A DNA stretch of 64,000 nt from Mesorhizobium atlanticum. Lineage in GTDB: Bacteria > Pseudomonadota > Alphaproteobacteria > Rhizobiales > Rhizobiaceae. The position numbers and the translations under genes are program-made. The DNA lies in assembly GCF_003289965.1 (NCBI RefSeq), contig NZ_QMBQ01000013.1:80784-144783 (forward strand), given 5' to 3'. Shown here piece by piece: positions 1 through 8,128 of the stretch. The stretch's first letter is position 1. The number at the start of each line of letters is the position of its first letter. The notes beneath the pieces are model-generated. The model did no database searches and was not told the DNA's origin. It saw nothing but the letters and a program-made list of their open reading frames with translations.

Positions 1-94
1 TGATGACGTAGCGCCCGGGCATGACGATCGGCAGCGCGATGGCGAGAGCCAGGCAGACGAGACCGATCAGGATATCGCGGCGGATGGATGTCAT
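1..94 (-). CDS. livM: Branched-chain amino acid/amide ABC transporter permease LivM-type, N-terminal fragment
   Basis: Only the first 31 codons are in the window; the gene continues past the left edge. The peptide begins MTSIRRDILIG and becomes hydrophobic (LVCLALAIALPIVMPG), as expected for the first membrane segment of a LivM-type permease. The start codon overlaps the stop codon of livH in an ATGA arrangement (91-94), so the two permeases are translationally coupled. The LivM assignment rests mainly on position after livG, livF and livH in the same operon; the visible sequence alone would not prove it. Confidence 0.75.
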   Translation of the reverse strand, partial: MTSIRRDILIGLVCLALAIALPIVMPGRYVI

Positions 95-969
95 AGGCGC
101 ACCACCTGTTGTTTGCCGAACAGGCCGTAAGGCCGCCAGATGAGCACGAGGATGACGAGAAGCAGCAAGGTGGCGAAGCTCCAGCGCACGCCGAGCACAT
201 ATTGCGTGGCAGCCTCGAGCAGCCCAAGCGCGATTGCCGCGATCACGGCGCCGTAGACATTGCCGAGCCCCGCGACCACGCAGACGATGAAGGCCTTCAG
301 CATCGGGTCGCCGCCCATCACCGGCGTCAGCGTGGCGATCGAGCTGATCATGATGCCGGAAACGGCGGCGAGCGCGCCGGAGAGCGCCAGCACCTGCGCG
401 TAGACCCGGCCGACCCTGACGCCCATCAACTGAGCCGCCTCGCGGTTCATCGACGTGGCGCGGATGGCGCGGCCGGCGCTGGTGCGCTGCAGGAGGATGG
501 CGACCGCCACCATCAAAACGATGGCGACGCCAAGGATGAAGACGTTCTGCAGCGGTATGTGCACATTGCCGATGACGACCTGGCCTTCGACCGCCAGCGG
601 CTGCGGGATCGGATAGGGTCCAAAACCCTTCAGCATCAAATTCTCGATGACGCTGCCGATGCCGATCGTGGCGATGAAGATGTTGGTCTCGAAATTCTCG
701 GCCCTGAGCAACGGCAGGGCCGCGCTGAAATAGATCAGCAGTCCGACCAGCGCGCAGACGAAGGCGGCGGCGAGAAGCGCGAGCGCCGGATTGAGGCCGG
801 CATGGACGATTGCCGCGTAACAGATATAGCCGCCAAGAGTCAGGATGGCGCCATGCGCCATGTTGAGCATGTTGAGCGAGCCGTAGACGAGCGACAGGCC
901 GATGGTCGCGACCGCGTACATGGCGCCGAGCGTCAGGCCGGAAGCGACGATCTGGATCAGGACGTCCAT
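91..969 (-). CDS. livH: Branched-chain amino acid/amide ABC transporter permease, LivH family
   Basis: A 292-residue integral membrane protein with many hydrophobic segments and the LivH-family opening VASGLTLGAMYAVATIGLSLVYG. The GVRVGRVYAQVLALSGALAAVSGI region matches the conserved cytoplasmic loop that contacts the ATPases in this family. It would form the inner-membrane channel with LivM. It lies between livF (3 nt upstream) and livM (ATGA overlap), so it belongs to a single transport operon. Family membership is secure. The substrate is not readable from the permease; relatives move branched-chain amino acids, urea or short amides. Confidence 0.9.
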   Translation of the reverse strand: MDVLIQIVASGLTLGAMYAVATIGLSLVYGSLNMLNMAHGAILTLGGYICYAAIVHAGLNPALALLAAAFVCALVGLLIYFSAALPLLRAENFETNIFIATIGIGSVIENLMLKGFGPYPIPQPLAVEGQVVIGNVHIPLQNVFILGVAIVLMVAVAILLQRTSAGRAIRATSMNREAAQLMGVRVGRVYAQVLALSGALAAVSGIMISSIATLTPVMGGDPMLKAFIVCVVAGLGNVYGAVIAAIALGLLEAATQYVLGVRWSFATLLLLVILVLIWRPYGLFGKQQVVRL

Positions 970-972
970 CGC

Positions 973-1683
973 TCACACTCCGAGATAGGTTTCGACGATT
1001 TCCGGGCGCGCCATCAGTTCGGCGCCCAGGCCCGACCAGGCGATGCGGCCATTGTCGAGCAGGTGGATCATGTCGGCATGCTCTGCGATCCGCTCGGCAT
1101 TCTCCTCGACCAGAAGAATGGTGCGGCCCTCGCGTCTCAGGTTGAAGATGACCTCGTAGATCTGCTCGATGACGATCGGGGCCAGTCCGAGCGACGGCTC
1201 GTCCAGCATCAGCACCTCGCCGCCCGCCATCAGGCCACGGCCGATGCCGCACATGCGGCGCTCCCCGCCGGAAAGCGTGCCGGCGGTCTGGTTGCGGCGC
1301 TCCTTCAGCTTGGGCAGCAGCGCAAAGACGAAGTCGATCCGTTCGGCCAGTCCGTCGCTGTTGGCATAGGCGCCCATCAGAAGGTTCTCGTGCACGGTCA
1401 TTGCCGGAAAGAGCAGGTCGCCCTGCGGAACCTGGATGACGCCGCGTTCGACGATCTGGTCGGGGCGCAGGCGGTCGATACGCGAGCCGTCGAGGCGGAT
1501 CTCGCCCGACGTCACCGGGACAAGTCCGGAAATCGCCTTGAGCAGGGTGCTCTTGCCATGGCCGTTGGGGCCGACAATGGCGGTGAGCTCGCCCTTCCTT
1601 GCCGACAGTTTGATGGCGTCGAGCACGATGCGGCCGGAATAGCCGGCGCTGGCGTCGACGATCTCGAGCGCCGCTTCAGCCAT
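973..1683 (-). CDS. livF: ABC transporter ATP-binding protein, LivF family
   Basis: A 236-residue ATPase subunit of a branched-chain amino acid/amide importer. Visible motifs are Walker A (GPNGHGKST), the signature LSGGERR and Walker B (VLMLDEPSLGLAP), with the LivF-typical PQGDLLFPAMTVHENL segment. The reading frame extends upstream, but the ATG at 1683 (MAEAALEIVDA) gives the usual LivF length and an 8-nt overlap with the end of livG, which indicates translational coupling. It pairs with LivG on the cytoplasmic face of the LivH/LivM channel. Confidence 0.9.
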   Translation of the reverse strand: MAEAALEIVDASAGYSGRIVLDAIKLSARKGELTAIVGPNGHGKSTLLKAISGLVPVTSGEIRLDGSRIDRLRPDQIVERGVIQVPQGDLLFPAMTVHENLLMGAYANSDGLAERIDFVFALLPKLKERRNQTAGTLSGGERRMCGIGRGLMAGGEVLMLDEPSLGLAPIVIEQIYEVIFNLRREGRTILLVEENAERIAEHADMIHLLDNGRIAWSGLGAELMARPEIVETYLGV

Positions 1684-2476
1684 GCGTGCTCTCCATGAAG
1701 GAGCGTAGCCGCTCGGAGGCGCCCTGGCCGAGATAGACATCGACTACGGTGCGGTCGTCGAGAAGCTTCGTCGGCAGGCCTTCGAAGATCTTTTCGCCGT
1801 GATGCATGATCATGATGCGGTCGGAGAGGCGCACCAGGAAGCGCATCACATGCTCGATGAGGATGATGGTGACGCCCGCCGCCTTGATGGCGCGCACGGC
1901 ATCCATCACACGGTCGACCTCGCGCGCCGTGAGGCCGCCGACCGGCTCGTCCATGAGCAGCAGTTTCGGCTTCGTCGCCATGGCGCTCGCCATCATCAGG
2001 AGCTTGCGGTCGAGCACCGGCAGCTTGCCGGTGACCTTGTCGGCGCGGTCGGCGATGCCGAGCATTTCAAGCGCGGCATCGGCGGCCTCATGCGCCGCGC
2101 GGCCGGCGCGCAGCGTCGGCACGGCCCGATTGTTGCGGCCGAAATAGGCGCCGACCAGCACGTTCTCGCGCGCGGTCATGCTGTCGAAGCCCGCGTTGAG
2201 CTGGAACGTGCGGGCAACGCCGGCATGACAGATCTGCTCGGGCGCATGCTTGGTGATGTCCTGGCCGTCGAGCACGATCGCGCCTTTGGTGGCCGGGTTC
2301 AGGCCCGAGATCACCTCGAACAGCGTCGTCTTGCCGGCGCCGTTCGGTCCGCCGATGCCGAGGATCTCTCCAGCCCCGACATCGAAGGACAGATCGCGGA
2401 CCGCCGCGAGCGCGCCGAAGGACTTGCCGACATGCCTGCACGACAGCAAGGGCGTCGCGGCGGCGTCTCCCGTCAT
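1676..2476 (-). CDS. livG: ABC transporter ATP-binding protein, LivG family
   Basis: A 266-residue ATPase subunit. Walker A is GGPNGAGKTT, Walker B is LLLMDEPVGGL, and the LivG-type helical insert (ARTFQLNAGFDSMTARENVLVGAYFG) is present. The signature region reads KLPVLDRKLLMMASAMA rather than a canonical LSGGQ; departures here occur in LivG proteins, but this one is strong. It begins 4 nt after the binding-protein gene and overlaps livF by 8 nt. It energises import together with LivF. Confidence 0.88.
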   Translation of the reverse strand: MTGDAAATPLLSCRHVGKSFGALAAVRDLSFDVGAGEILGIGGPNGAGKTTLFEVISGLNPATKGAIVLDGQDITKHAPEQICHAGVARTFQLNAGFDSMTARENVLVGAYFGRNNRAVPTLRAGRAAHEAADAALEMLGIADRADKVTGKLPVLDRKLLMMASAMATKPKLLLMDEPVGGLTAREVDRVMDAVRAIKAAGVTIILIEHVMRFLVRLSDRIMIMHHGEKIFEGLPTKLLDDRTVVDVYLGQGASERLRSFMESTHG

Positions 2477-2480
2477 CCGG

Positions 2481-3830
2481 CTAGGCCTTGATCCATGGCG
2501 GCATCATGAACTTGGTCGTGCCGTATGGCGCCGGTGCGATCAGGCCGGGGCCCTTGGTGTAGTCCTGGATCTGCAGGAACTGATGCGGCATGCCGAGTGA
2601 TGAATCGTTGACCTGGGTCGGATAGGTGTAGGCGGCATTCTCGAGCGGCATGAAGCGGGTCGTGCCGGTCACGCCGCGCCATATCATCGAGCTCATTCGG
2701 GCTGCAACCTTGCGGTTCTGGTCGTTGTTGCCGGGTTCGCCCGTGCCGCCGGCAAGGGCCGCCGCGGTCGCCCAGACATAAGCGCCGTCATAGGGCTGCG
2801 CGCCGGAATTGTGACCGGCGTTGGGGCCGAACTTTTCCTTGTAGCGCTTCTCGAAGGCGGTGCCGATCTCGTCCTGCAGCGCGCCGACGACGGTCGCATA
2901 GATGATGCCGTTGGCCGCCTGCTTGGCGATGTCGCGGAAGGCCGGAATCGACGGGCCGTATTGCATATAAACCAGGCTCGGCGTCGGGTTCGAGGCGAAT
3001 TGCAGCGCGAACTGCCCGAGATCGGCGGGCAGGAAGTGGGTGATGCAGATCACCGCCGGGGGATCCTGGCGGATCTTGGCCAGCGTCGGGCCCCATTCGG
3101 AGGCCGGCACGCTGACGGTCTCGAACAGGCTGATGTCCCAGCCGTAGCTCTTGGCCTGTTCCTTGACGGCGTTGGCGATGTTGGAGGCATAGACGCCGGC
3201 CGACAGGATCACCGCCATCTTGTTGTTCTTGCGCTTCCACTCGCCGTTCTCCTCCAGCCCCTGCAGGAACTTCAGGAAACCGGGGCCATACCAGTATTCG
3301 GCCGGGTCGCCCTGGAAGGAACCCCAGTAGCGGTCCGGGTTGGACTTCACCAGATTGTTGTGGCCGATCGTGGTGTCGTAGTGGACATAGATGATGCCGT
3401 TGTCGGCGGCGACTTCCTGGATCGCGGCGCCGGATCCGATGTTGTAGCCGTTGAGGATCGCATGCACGCCATGCCGGTCGACGAGGCGCTGCGCCGCCTG
3501 CACATTGGTGGCGTCGCCCATCTGCGCGGTGTCCTCGAAGGACGGCTCCAGCGGCCGGCCGAGGATGCCGCCCAGCGCGTTGATCTCCTCGCAGGCAAGC
3601 GTCAGGCCGTTCTTGAACTCGATGCCGTCGGGCGCGGCGAAGTCGGTGGTCGGCCCGCACTGGCCGACCGGGATCGGATCGCCTTCGGCGCGCGCCTCGT
3701 TGTTCATCGCAAGGAGCATGGCCGGCATGCCTGTCAGCGTCGCGGCGGTTGCAAGCCCGCCCTTGATCAGGAAGTTGCGGCGGGAGCCGGCAATCACATT
3801 CGGCGTGGTTAGTTTCGAACTGCGCTTCAT
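2481..3830 (-). CDS. Tat-exported substrate-binding protein, branched-chain amino acid/urea/amide (Peripla_BP_6) family
   Basis: A 449-residue periplasmic binding protein. The N-terminus holds a twin-arginine signal (SRRNFLIKGG followed by a hydrophobic stretch), so export is probably by Tat rather than Sec. The mature part starts near GDPIPVGQCGPTTDFAAPDG and has the type I fold pattern of UrtA/AmiC-like receptors (EINALGGILGRPLEPSFED, ILNGYNIGSGAAIQEVA, PYDGAYVWATAAALAGG). An AGGGGAA-like ribosome site precedes the ATG. It sits 24 nt after the deacetylase gene and 4 nt before livG. The ligand is unknown; because an amidohydrolase leads the operon, an acylated amine or amide is a reasonable guess only. 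Confidence 0.88.
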   Translation of the reverse strand: MKRSSKLTTPNVIAGSRRNFLIKGGLATAATLTGMPAMLLAMNNEARAEGDPIPVGQCGPTTDFAAPDGIEFKNGLTLACEEINALGGILGRPLEPSFEDTAQMGDATNVQAAQRLVDRHGVHAILNGYNIGSGAAIQEVAADNGIIYVHYDTTIGHNNLVKSNPDRYWGSFQGDPAEYWYGPGFLKFLQGLEENGEWKRKNNKMAVILSAGVYASNIANAVKEQAKSYGWDISLFETVSVPASEWGPTLAKIRQDPPAVICITHFLPADLGQFALQFASNPTPSLVYMQYGPSIPAFRDIAKQAANGIIYATVVGALQDEIGTAFEKRYKEKFGPNAGHNSGAQPYDGAYVWATAAALAGGTGEPGNNDQNRKVAARMSSMIWRGVTGTTRFMPLENAAYTYPTQVNDSSLGMPHQFLQIQDYTKGPGLIAPAPYGTTKFMMPPWIKA

Positions 3831-3854
3831 CTCGATTCCCCTTGTAAGTTCTTG

Positions 3855-4955
3855 TCAGTTTATGTTTTTGACCAGTTCGGCTGCCTGGTCGATGATGGCC
3901 GTCTGATGCGGCTGAGCCGACATTCCACCCCATTGTCCCATCAGCTGGTCCCACGGGTCCTCGACGCCCGTGCGGTGTCCGCAAAGCTCCTCGATCACGG
4001 CGAGGCCGCAATAAGGCACGTACATTTCGGAGTAGCCGCCCTCATGCGTCATCACCAGGCGCCCGCCGCACAGCGCGCGCGCCGCGTCGAGCAGCATGCG
4101 CGCCAGCCTGCGATAGCCGCTGGAATTCATCAGCATGCGCCCCATCGGATCGACGCCGGAAGCGTCGAAGCCCGAGGGCACGACGATCAGCTCCGGCTTG
4201 AAACGCGTCAGCGCCGGGATCACCACGCGCTCGAACGCAGCGGCGTAAGCGCCCGGACCGGACCCAGGCGGCAGCGGGACGTTGATGTTGAAACCCTTGC
4301 CCTTGCCCTCGCCGTTCTCGGCGATCGCGCCGGAATTGGCCGGGAACAGATTGTCCTGATGCAGCGAGATCGAAAGCACGCTCGGATCGTCGTAGAAGAT
4401 CGACTGCGTGCCATTGCCGTGATGCACGTCCCAGTCGACGGTCGCGATCCGCGTCAGCCCGTGCAACTGCTGCGCATGGCGGATGGCGATGGCGGCGTTC
4501 GAGAACAGGCAGAAGCCCATGCCGACATCGGCGGTGGCGTGATGACCTGGCGGGCGGATCAGCGCATAGGCGTTGTCGACCTCGCCGGTGATGACGGCCT
4601 CCATCGCCTTGATGGCGCCGCCGGCGGCCAGGAGCGCGATCTCATAGCTGCCGGCGCCGAGCGGCGTCAGCGCGCTGGCGTCGCCATAGCCGCGGTCGCT
4701 TATCTCCCTGATCTTGGCGATATGCGCCGGCGTATGGACCCGCGACAGCTCCTCGACGGTGGCGCGCCTCGGCTTGATGGTGACCAGATGGTCGAGGATG
4801 CCGCTCACTTCCAGGAGGTTGCGCAGGCGACGCTTGGTCTCGGGATTTTCGGCATGTGTGCCGGGCTGGACCGTTAGGCTCGGCGGGAAGACCTGGTTCC
4901 AGTTCCAGGTGTTGTGCCAAAGATAAAGTTCGTGGAAAACGAAACCAGTCGCCAT
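3855..4955 (-). CDS. Class II histone-deacetylase-family amidohydrolase (acetylpolyamine/amide deacetylase-like)
   Basis: A 366-residue zinc-dependent amidohydrolase of the arginase/deacetylase superfamily. The catalytic pattern is complete: RPPGHHA (H138, H139), DWDVHHGNGTQ with zinc ligands D176 and H178, SGFDA with zinc ligand D264, and the EGGY tyrosine at 308. Bacterial relatives (HDAH, acetylpolyamine amidohydrolase) remove acyl groups from small amines or amides; bacteria lack histones. It is the first gene of the importer operon, 141 nt after the regulator gene, with the binding-protein gene only 24 nt downstream. Transporter and hydrolase therefore probably handle the same acylated substrate. 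No signal peptide is seen, so the enzyme is cytoplasmic. Confidence 0.9.
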   Translation of the reverse strand: MATGFVFHELYLWHNTWNWNQVFPPSLTVQPGTHAENPETKRRLRNLLEVSGILDHLVTIKPRRATVEELSRVHTPAHIAKIREISDRGYGDASALTPLGAGSYEIALLAAGGAIKAMEAVITGEVDNAYALIRPPGHHATADVGMGFCLFSNAAIAIRHAQQLHGLTRIATVDWDVHHGNGTQSIFYDDPSVLSISLHQDNLFPANSGAIAENGEGKGKGFNINVPLPPGSGPGAYAAAFERVVIPALTRFKPELIVVPSGFDASGVDPMGRMLMNSSGYRRLARMLLDAARALCGGRLVMTHEGGYSEMYVPYCGLAVIEELCGHRTGVEDPWDQLMGQWGGMSAQPHQTAIIDQAAELVKNIN

Positions 4956-5071
4956 GCGGCTCCACCCAGCATATCTCGGCCGGATGATGACCCGCTACAT
5001 TAGCGCTGTCCCGACACCTTCGGGTAACGGGTGGTTTTTTGAGTCCACCCATTCGGGTGGTTCTTGTCGCG

Positions 5072-5100
5072 GCGCAATTCCAGGCTGAAGATTGCTCTAG
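5072..5100. repeat. Degenerate copy of a dispersed intergenic repeat (GCAATTCC...ATTGCTCTA)
   Basis: The sequence from GCGCAATTCC to ATTGCTCTAG has the same ends as the longer copies at 14903-14950 and 27791-27838, but most of the interior is missing. The terminal CTA is the complement of the TAG stop codon of the regulator gene that ends at 5097, so the repeat edge forms the gene's 3' end. Confidence 0.5.
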
Positions 5101-7832
5101 CCCGCCAATTGCCGTTCGGTGGCGGCGTCGAGCCCGATTTCCTTCAGCTTGAGGACCGCCTCCGTGCGGCTGGAGACGCCGAGCTTGCCGAAGATGTTCT
5201 TCAGGTGCCACTTCACCGTGTCGGGCGCCATGGACAGCGTCTCGGCCAACTGGCGGTTGGTATAGGCGCGCAGAAGCAGGGCGGCGACATCGGTTTCCTT
5301 GCTGCTCAGCATCTGCTTCTTTCCGACGATTGCTATCGGGCGCGTCCGTTCGGGCGCGGTCTTGCCCAGCTCGCGCAAAAGCGTGTCGACAAAGGTGGCG
5401 GTGCTCGAATTGCGCGACCAGGCCGGAATTCGTGAGCGGGCGAATTCGAGCACCTCGCGCATCGGAAGGCCCTCATCGATGAGGGAGCGCAATGCGTTCT
5501 GCGGCAGCGCCAAAGTGACGACGTCGACCGCTGCCGCCAGGGCCAGCAGCGTTTCGCCCGCGCTGTGCGCGGCGATGGCGACAAGCGCCCGCACCTGCAT
5601 GAAGCCGCGCAGGCGGCCGTCGCGGCGCATGCGTTCGGCGATACGGTCGAGCACGGCGATGGCCTTCGCCGGGTGGCCTTCGGCGATCAGCACGCGCGCG
5701 GCGCCGATATGGGCATATTCGTCGAGCGGATGGATCGGGGCCGGCCGGCTTTCGGCCGAAGGCTCGATGCCGCGCGAGCGCAGCGCCAGCCGGGCGGCGC
5801 GGACGTCGCCGCGCGACAACAGCAGCCGCACCCGCTCGTTCAGCGCCGCGGCCGTCAGCCGGCGGTAGCGCTTCTCGATGCCCAGCCGTTCGGCGCGTTC
5901 GAGGAAGACGATGGCCTCGTCGTGCCGCCCATGCGCGGCCGAGAGCCGCGCCAGGTGCAGCTTGCAGGCCATCTCGTGCACGACCAGTCCGCATTCCTCG
6001 ATGATCTGCCGATGCTGGTGCAGGATGCGCTCGGCGCCCTGCAGGTCGTTCCACTCATAGGCGAGCTCGACATGGAAGATCGCCGTCATCGCTTCCGTGT
6101 AGGAGCCGGATCCCAGGCGCTCGCGGGCGAGTCGGCAGGCGCGGTCGAGCAATTGGTGCGCCTCGGCGAGGTTGCCGGCGGAAATCTCGACCAGCCCCAG
6201 CAAGAGGTCGCAGTAGACGATCCCGAAGACGGAATTGGCGGCGGCGTGATGGTCGCGCGCCGCGAGGCTGCGCAGGCGCGCGGCGTCCAACTCGCCAAGC
6301 GAATAGTGGCTGAAGGCGCAGATATTGGCGAGCGTGCCGCGCGCGAAGGGCTCGTCTTCGGGAAAATCCGCCAGCCAGCGCGAGGCGACGCGGGTCGCGG
6401 TGCGGGAACGGTCGGTGGCGCTGATGACGCCAGCCGTCAGCGTCTGCAGCTCGGCCTTGAGCGAGCGGGTGGTCGCGCGGTCGATCTCGCCGCGCTCGGC
6501 AAGCTGCCCGATCAGGGTCTTGGCCTGCTTGAGGATGCGGACCGCCTGGCGTGGCCGGCTCATGTGGAACTGCGCCCAGACGCGGGCAAGGAGCAGGCGG
6601 GGGCGGGCGGCGATGAGGTCCGCCGGAAGCTGGTTCAGCCACTCCGTCAGCTTGGGGATGTGGCCCTGCATGGTCAGCGGCATGGCGCATTCCTCGACCA
6701 GGCGCGCCGCATGGTCGGCGTCGCCGCTGGCGAGCGCGTGGTCGACCGCGTCGGAGATATAGCCTCGGGCCGCCAGCCAGGCGGCGGCTGAGCGATGCAG
6801 GTCCCTGAATGTCTCCGGCGCCCAGCCATCCAGCCTGTTGCGCAGGAACTCCGAGAACAGGTGGTGATAGCGGAACCATTGTCCCGTGGAATCGAGCGCG
6901 ATGAGGAAAAGGTTCGAGTGCTCGATGGTCGCCAGCGCCGCGGCGCAGTCCCGTCCCGGACAGACCGCCTCGACGAGGCCCAGGCAGAAGCGGTCGAGGA
7001 TCGAGGTCCTGAGCAGGAAATCCTGGATCTCTGGCGCCTGCCGGGCGAGCACGTCGTGGGTCAGGAACATCGCCACGTCGCGCTGGCTGCCGGAAAATTC
7101 GGCGATGAAAGCTTCTCTCGATCCCTCATGCGCCAACGCCAGCGCGGCAAGCTGCAGGCCGGCCGGCCAGCCTTCGGTCTTGTGGTGAAGCGCCACCATG
7201 GCCGAGACCGCGAGGTCGAGGCCGCAGACATTGGCAAGATAGTCCTCGGTCTCCTCGAGCGAAAAGCGCAGGTCGCTGTCGCCGAGGCTGACGACGTGCC
7301 CCTTCATCTTCATATGGGCGAGCTCGAGCGGCAGCTCGCCACGGGTTGCGAGCACGATGCGCAAGGCGGGCGGGGCATAGGCGACCAGCATGTTGATGCA
7401 GGCGGCGATCTCGCCGGAGACGATCAGATGCGCGTCGTCGAGGACGAGGTAGATCGGCGCGGCGCGGCGCGACAATTGGTTGATGATGGCGGTAAGGATG
7501 GAATCGACCGGAGTCACCGGGCTGGAGTCGATCAGCGATTCCGCGTTGCCGGCAATGTCGGGGTCGACGCGATGGAAGGCGGCGGCGAGGTATTTGAGGA
7601 AGCGGGCGAGATCGTTGTCCAGCCGGTCGATCGACAGCCAGGCGACCTGGGCGATGCCGCCGGATATGCCGGCCGCCCATTGCGAGAGCAGGGTCGATTT
7701 GCCGAAGCCGGCGGGCGAGGTCACCACCGTCAGCTTCCCCGCGGTCGCGGCATCCAGGGTGCGCAGCAGCCGCGGTCTTTGAACAAGGGCGTCGCGCAAA
7801 TGAGGCGGCTGGAGCTTCGTCTCTATCAGCAT
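5097..7832 (-). CDS. MalT/LuxR-type ATP-dependent transcriptional regulator (LAL family)
   Basis: A 911-residue regulator with the MalT layout: an N-terminal STAND ATPase, a long helical TPR-like middle, and a C-terminal LuxR helix-turn-helix. Walker A is SPAGFGKST (residues 39-47) and a Walker B-like LVLDDAH follows. The C-terminus reads LSSKETDVAALLLRAYTNRQLAETL and VKWHLKNIFGKLGV, the standard LuxR DNA-recognition region. The start at 7832 is the first ATG and gives the MalT-type opening MLIETKLQPP; an in-frame TTG at 7892 is less likely. It is upstream of and parallel to the deacetylase-importer operon and may activate it. The inducer is unknown. The stop codon falls in a repeat. Confidence 0.88.
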   Translation of the reverse strand: MLIETKLQPPHLRDALVQRPRLLRTLDAATAGKLTVVTSPAGFGKSTLLSQWAAGISGGIAQVAWLSIDRLDNDLARFLKYLAAAFHRVDPDIAGNAESLIDSSPVTPVDSILTAIINQLSRRAAPIYLVLDDAHLIVSGEIAACINMLVAYAPPALRIVLATRGELPLELAHMKMKGHVVSLGDSDLRFSLEETEDYLANVCGLDLAVSAMVALHHKTEGWPAGLQLAALALAHEGSREAFIAEFSGSQRDVAMFLTHDVLARQAPEIQDFLLRTSILDRFCLGLVEAVCPGRDCAAALATIEHSNLFLIALDSTGQWFRYHHLFSEFLRNRLDGWAPETFRDLHRSAAAWLAARGYISDAVDHALASGDADHAARLVEECAMPLTMQGHIPKLTEWLNQLPADLIAARPRLLLARVWAQFHMSRPRQAVRILKQAKTLIGQLAERGEIDRATTRSLKAELQTLTAGVISATDRSRTATRVASRWLADFPEDEPFARGTLANICAFSHYSLGELDAARLRSLAARDHHAAANSVFGIVYCDLLLGLVEISAGNLAEAHQLLDRACRLARERLGSGSYTEAMTAIFHVELAYEWNDLQGAERILHQHRQIIEECGLVVHEMACKLHLARLSAAHGRHDEAIVFLERAERLGIEKRYRRLTAAALNERVRLLLSRGDVRAARLALRSRGIEPSAESRPAPIHPLDEYAHIGAARVLIAEGHPAKAIAVLDRIAERMRRDGRLRGFMQVRALVAIAAHSAGETLLALAAAVDVVTLALPQNALRSLIDEGLPMREVLEFARSRIPAWSRNSSTATFVDTLLRELGKTAPERTRPIAIVGKKQMLSSKETDVAALLLRAYTNRQLAETLSMAPDTVKWHLKNIFGKLGVSSRTEAVLKLKEIGLDAATERQLAG

Positions 7833-8128
7833 CTGGTTCTCGACGGCTGCTTTCGGCGCTTTTAATAAACGCGCAGTGCGGCGCGGAGGCAATGGCCGGG
7901 CTGGGAGCGCGCCAATGATCGCGATCCGGTTCGTTGTTCGAATCCGTTCCGTCGTTGCGGTGCCGAAGCCACTGCGGTAAACTTACGCGGATTGGACGAT
8001 ACGCATGCATCCTGTCGTTAGTGCAAGGGTTCCATCCCGCCCGGTCGGATTGTGAACTCTTTAACAGACCTCCGCGTCGCAAGCTGAATTCTTGTGGCCG
8101 ACAGGTCATAGCGGTTAGGGATTTTGCC

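Noticed and set aside
109..1698. Long plus-strand open frame across livH and livF
   Set aside because: It is the antisense of well-supported transporter genes in high-GC DNA. The product is Asp/Arg/His/Gln-rich with no protein family features.
5010..5060. Hairpins and a T6 run near 5010-5060 as a rho-independent terminator
   Set aside because: The T-run precedes the CCACCC/GGGTGG stem in the plus direction, where no gene needs terminating. In the minus direction, where the regulator gene ends, the stem is followed by ACTCAAAAAA, not by a T-run.
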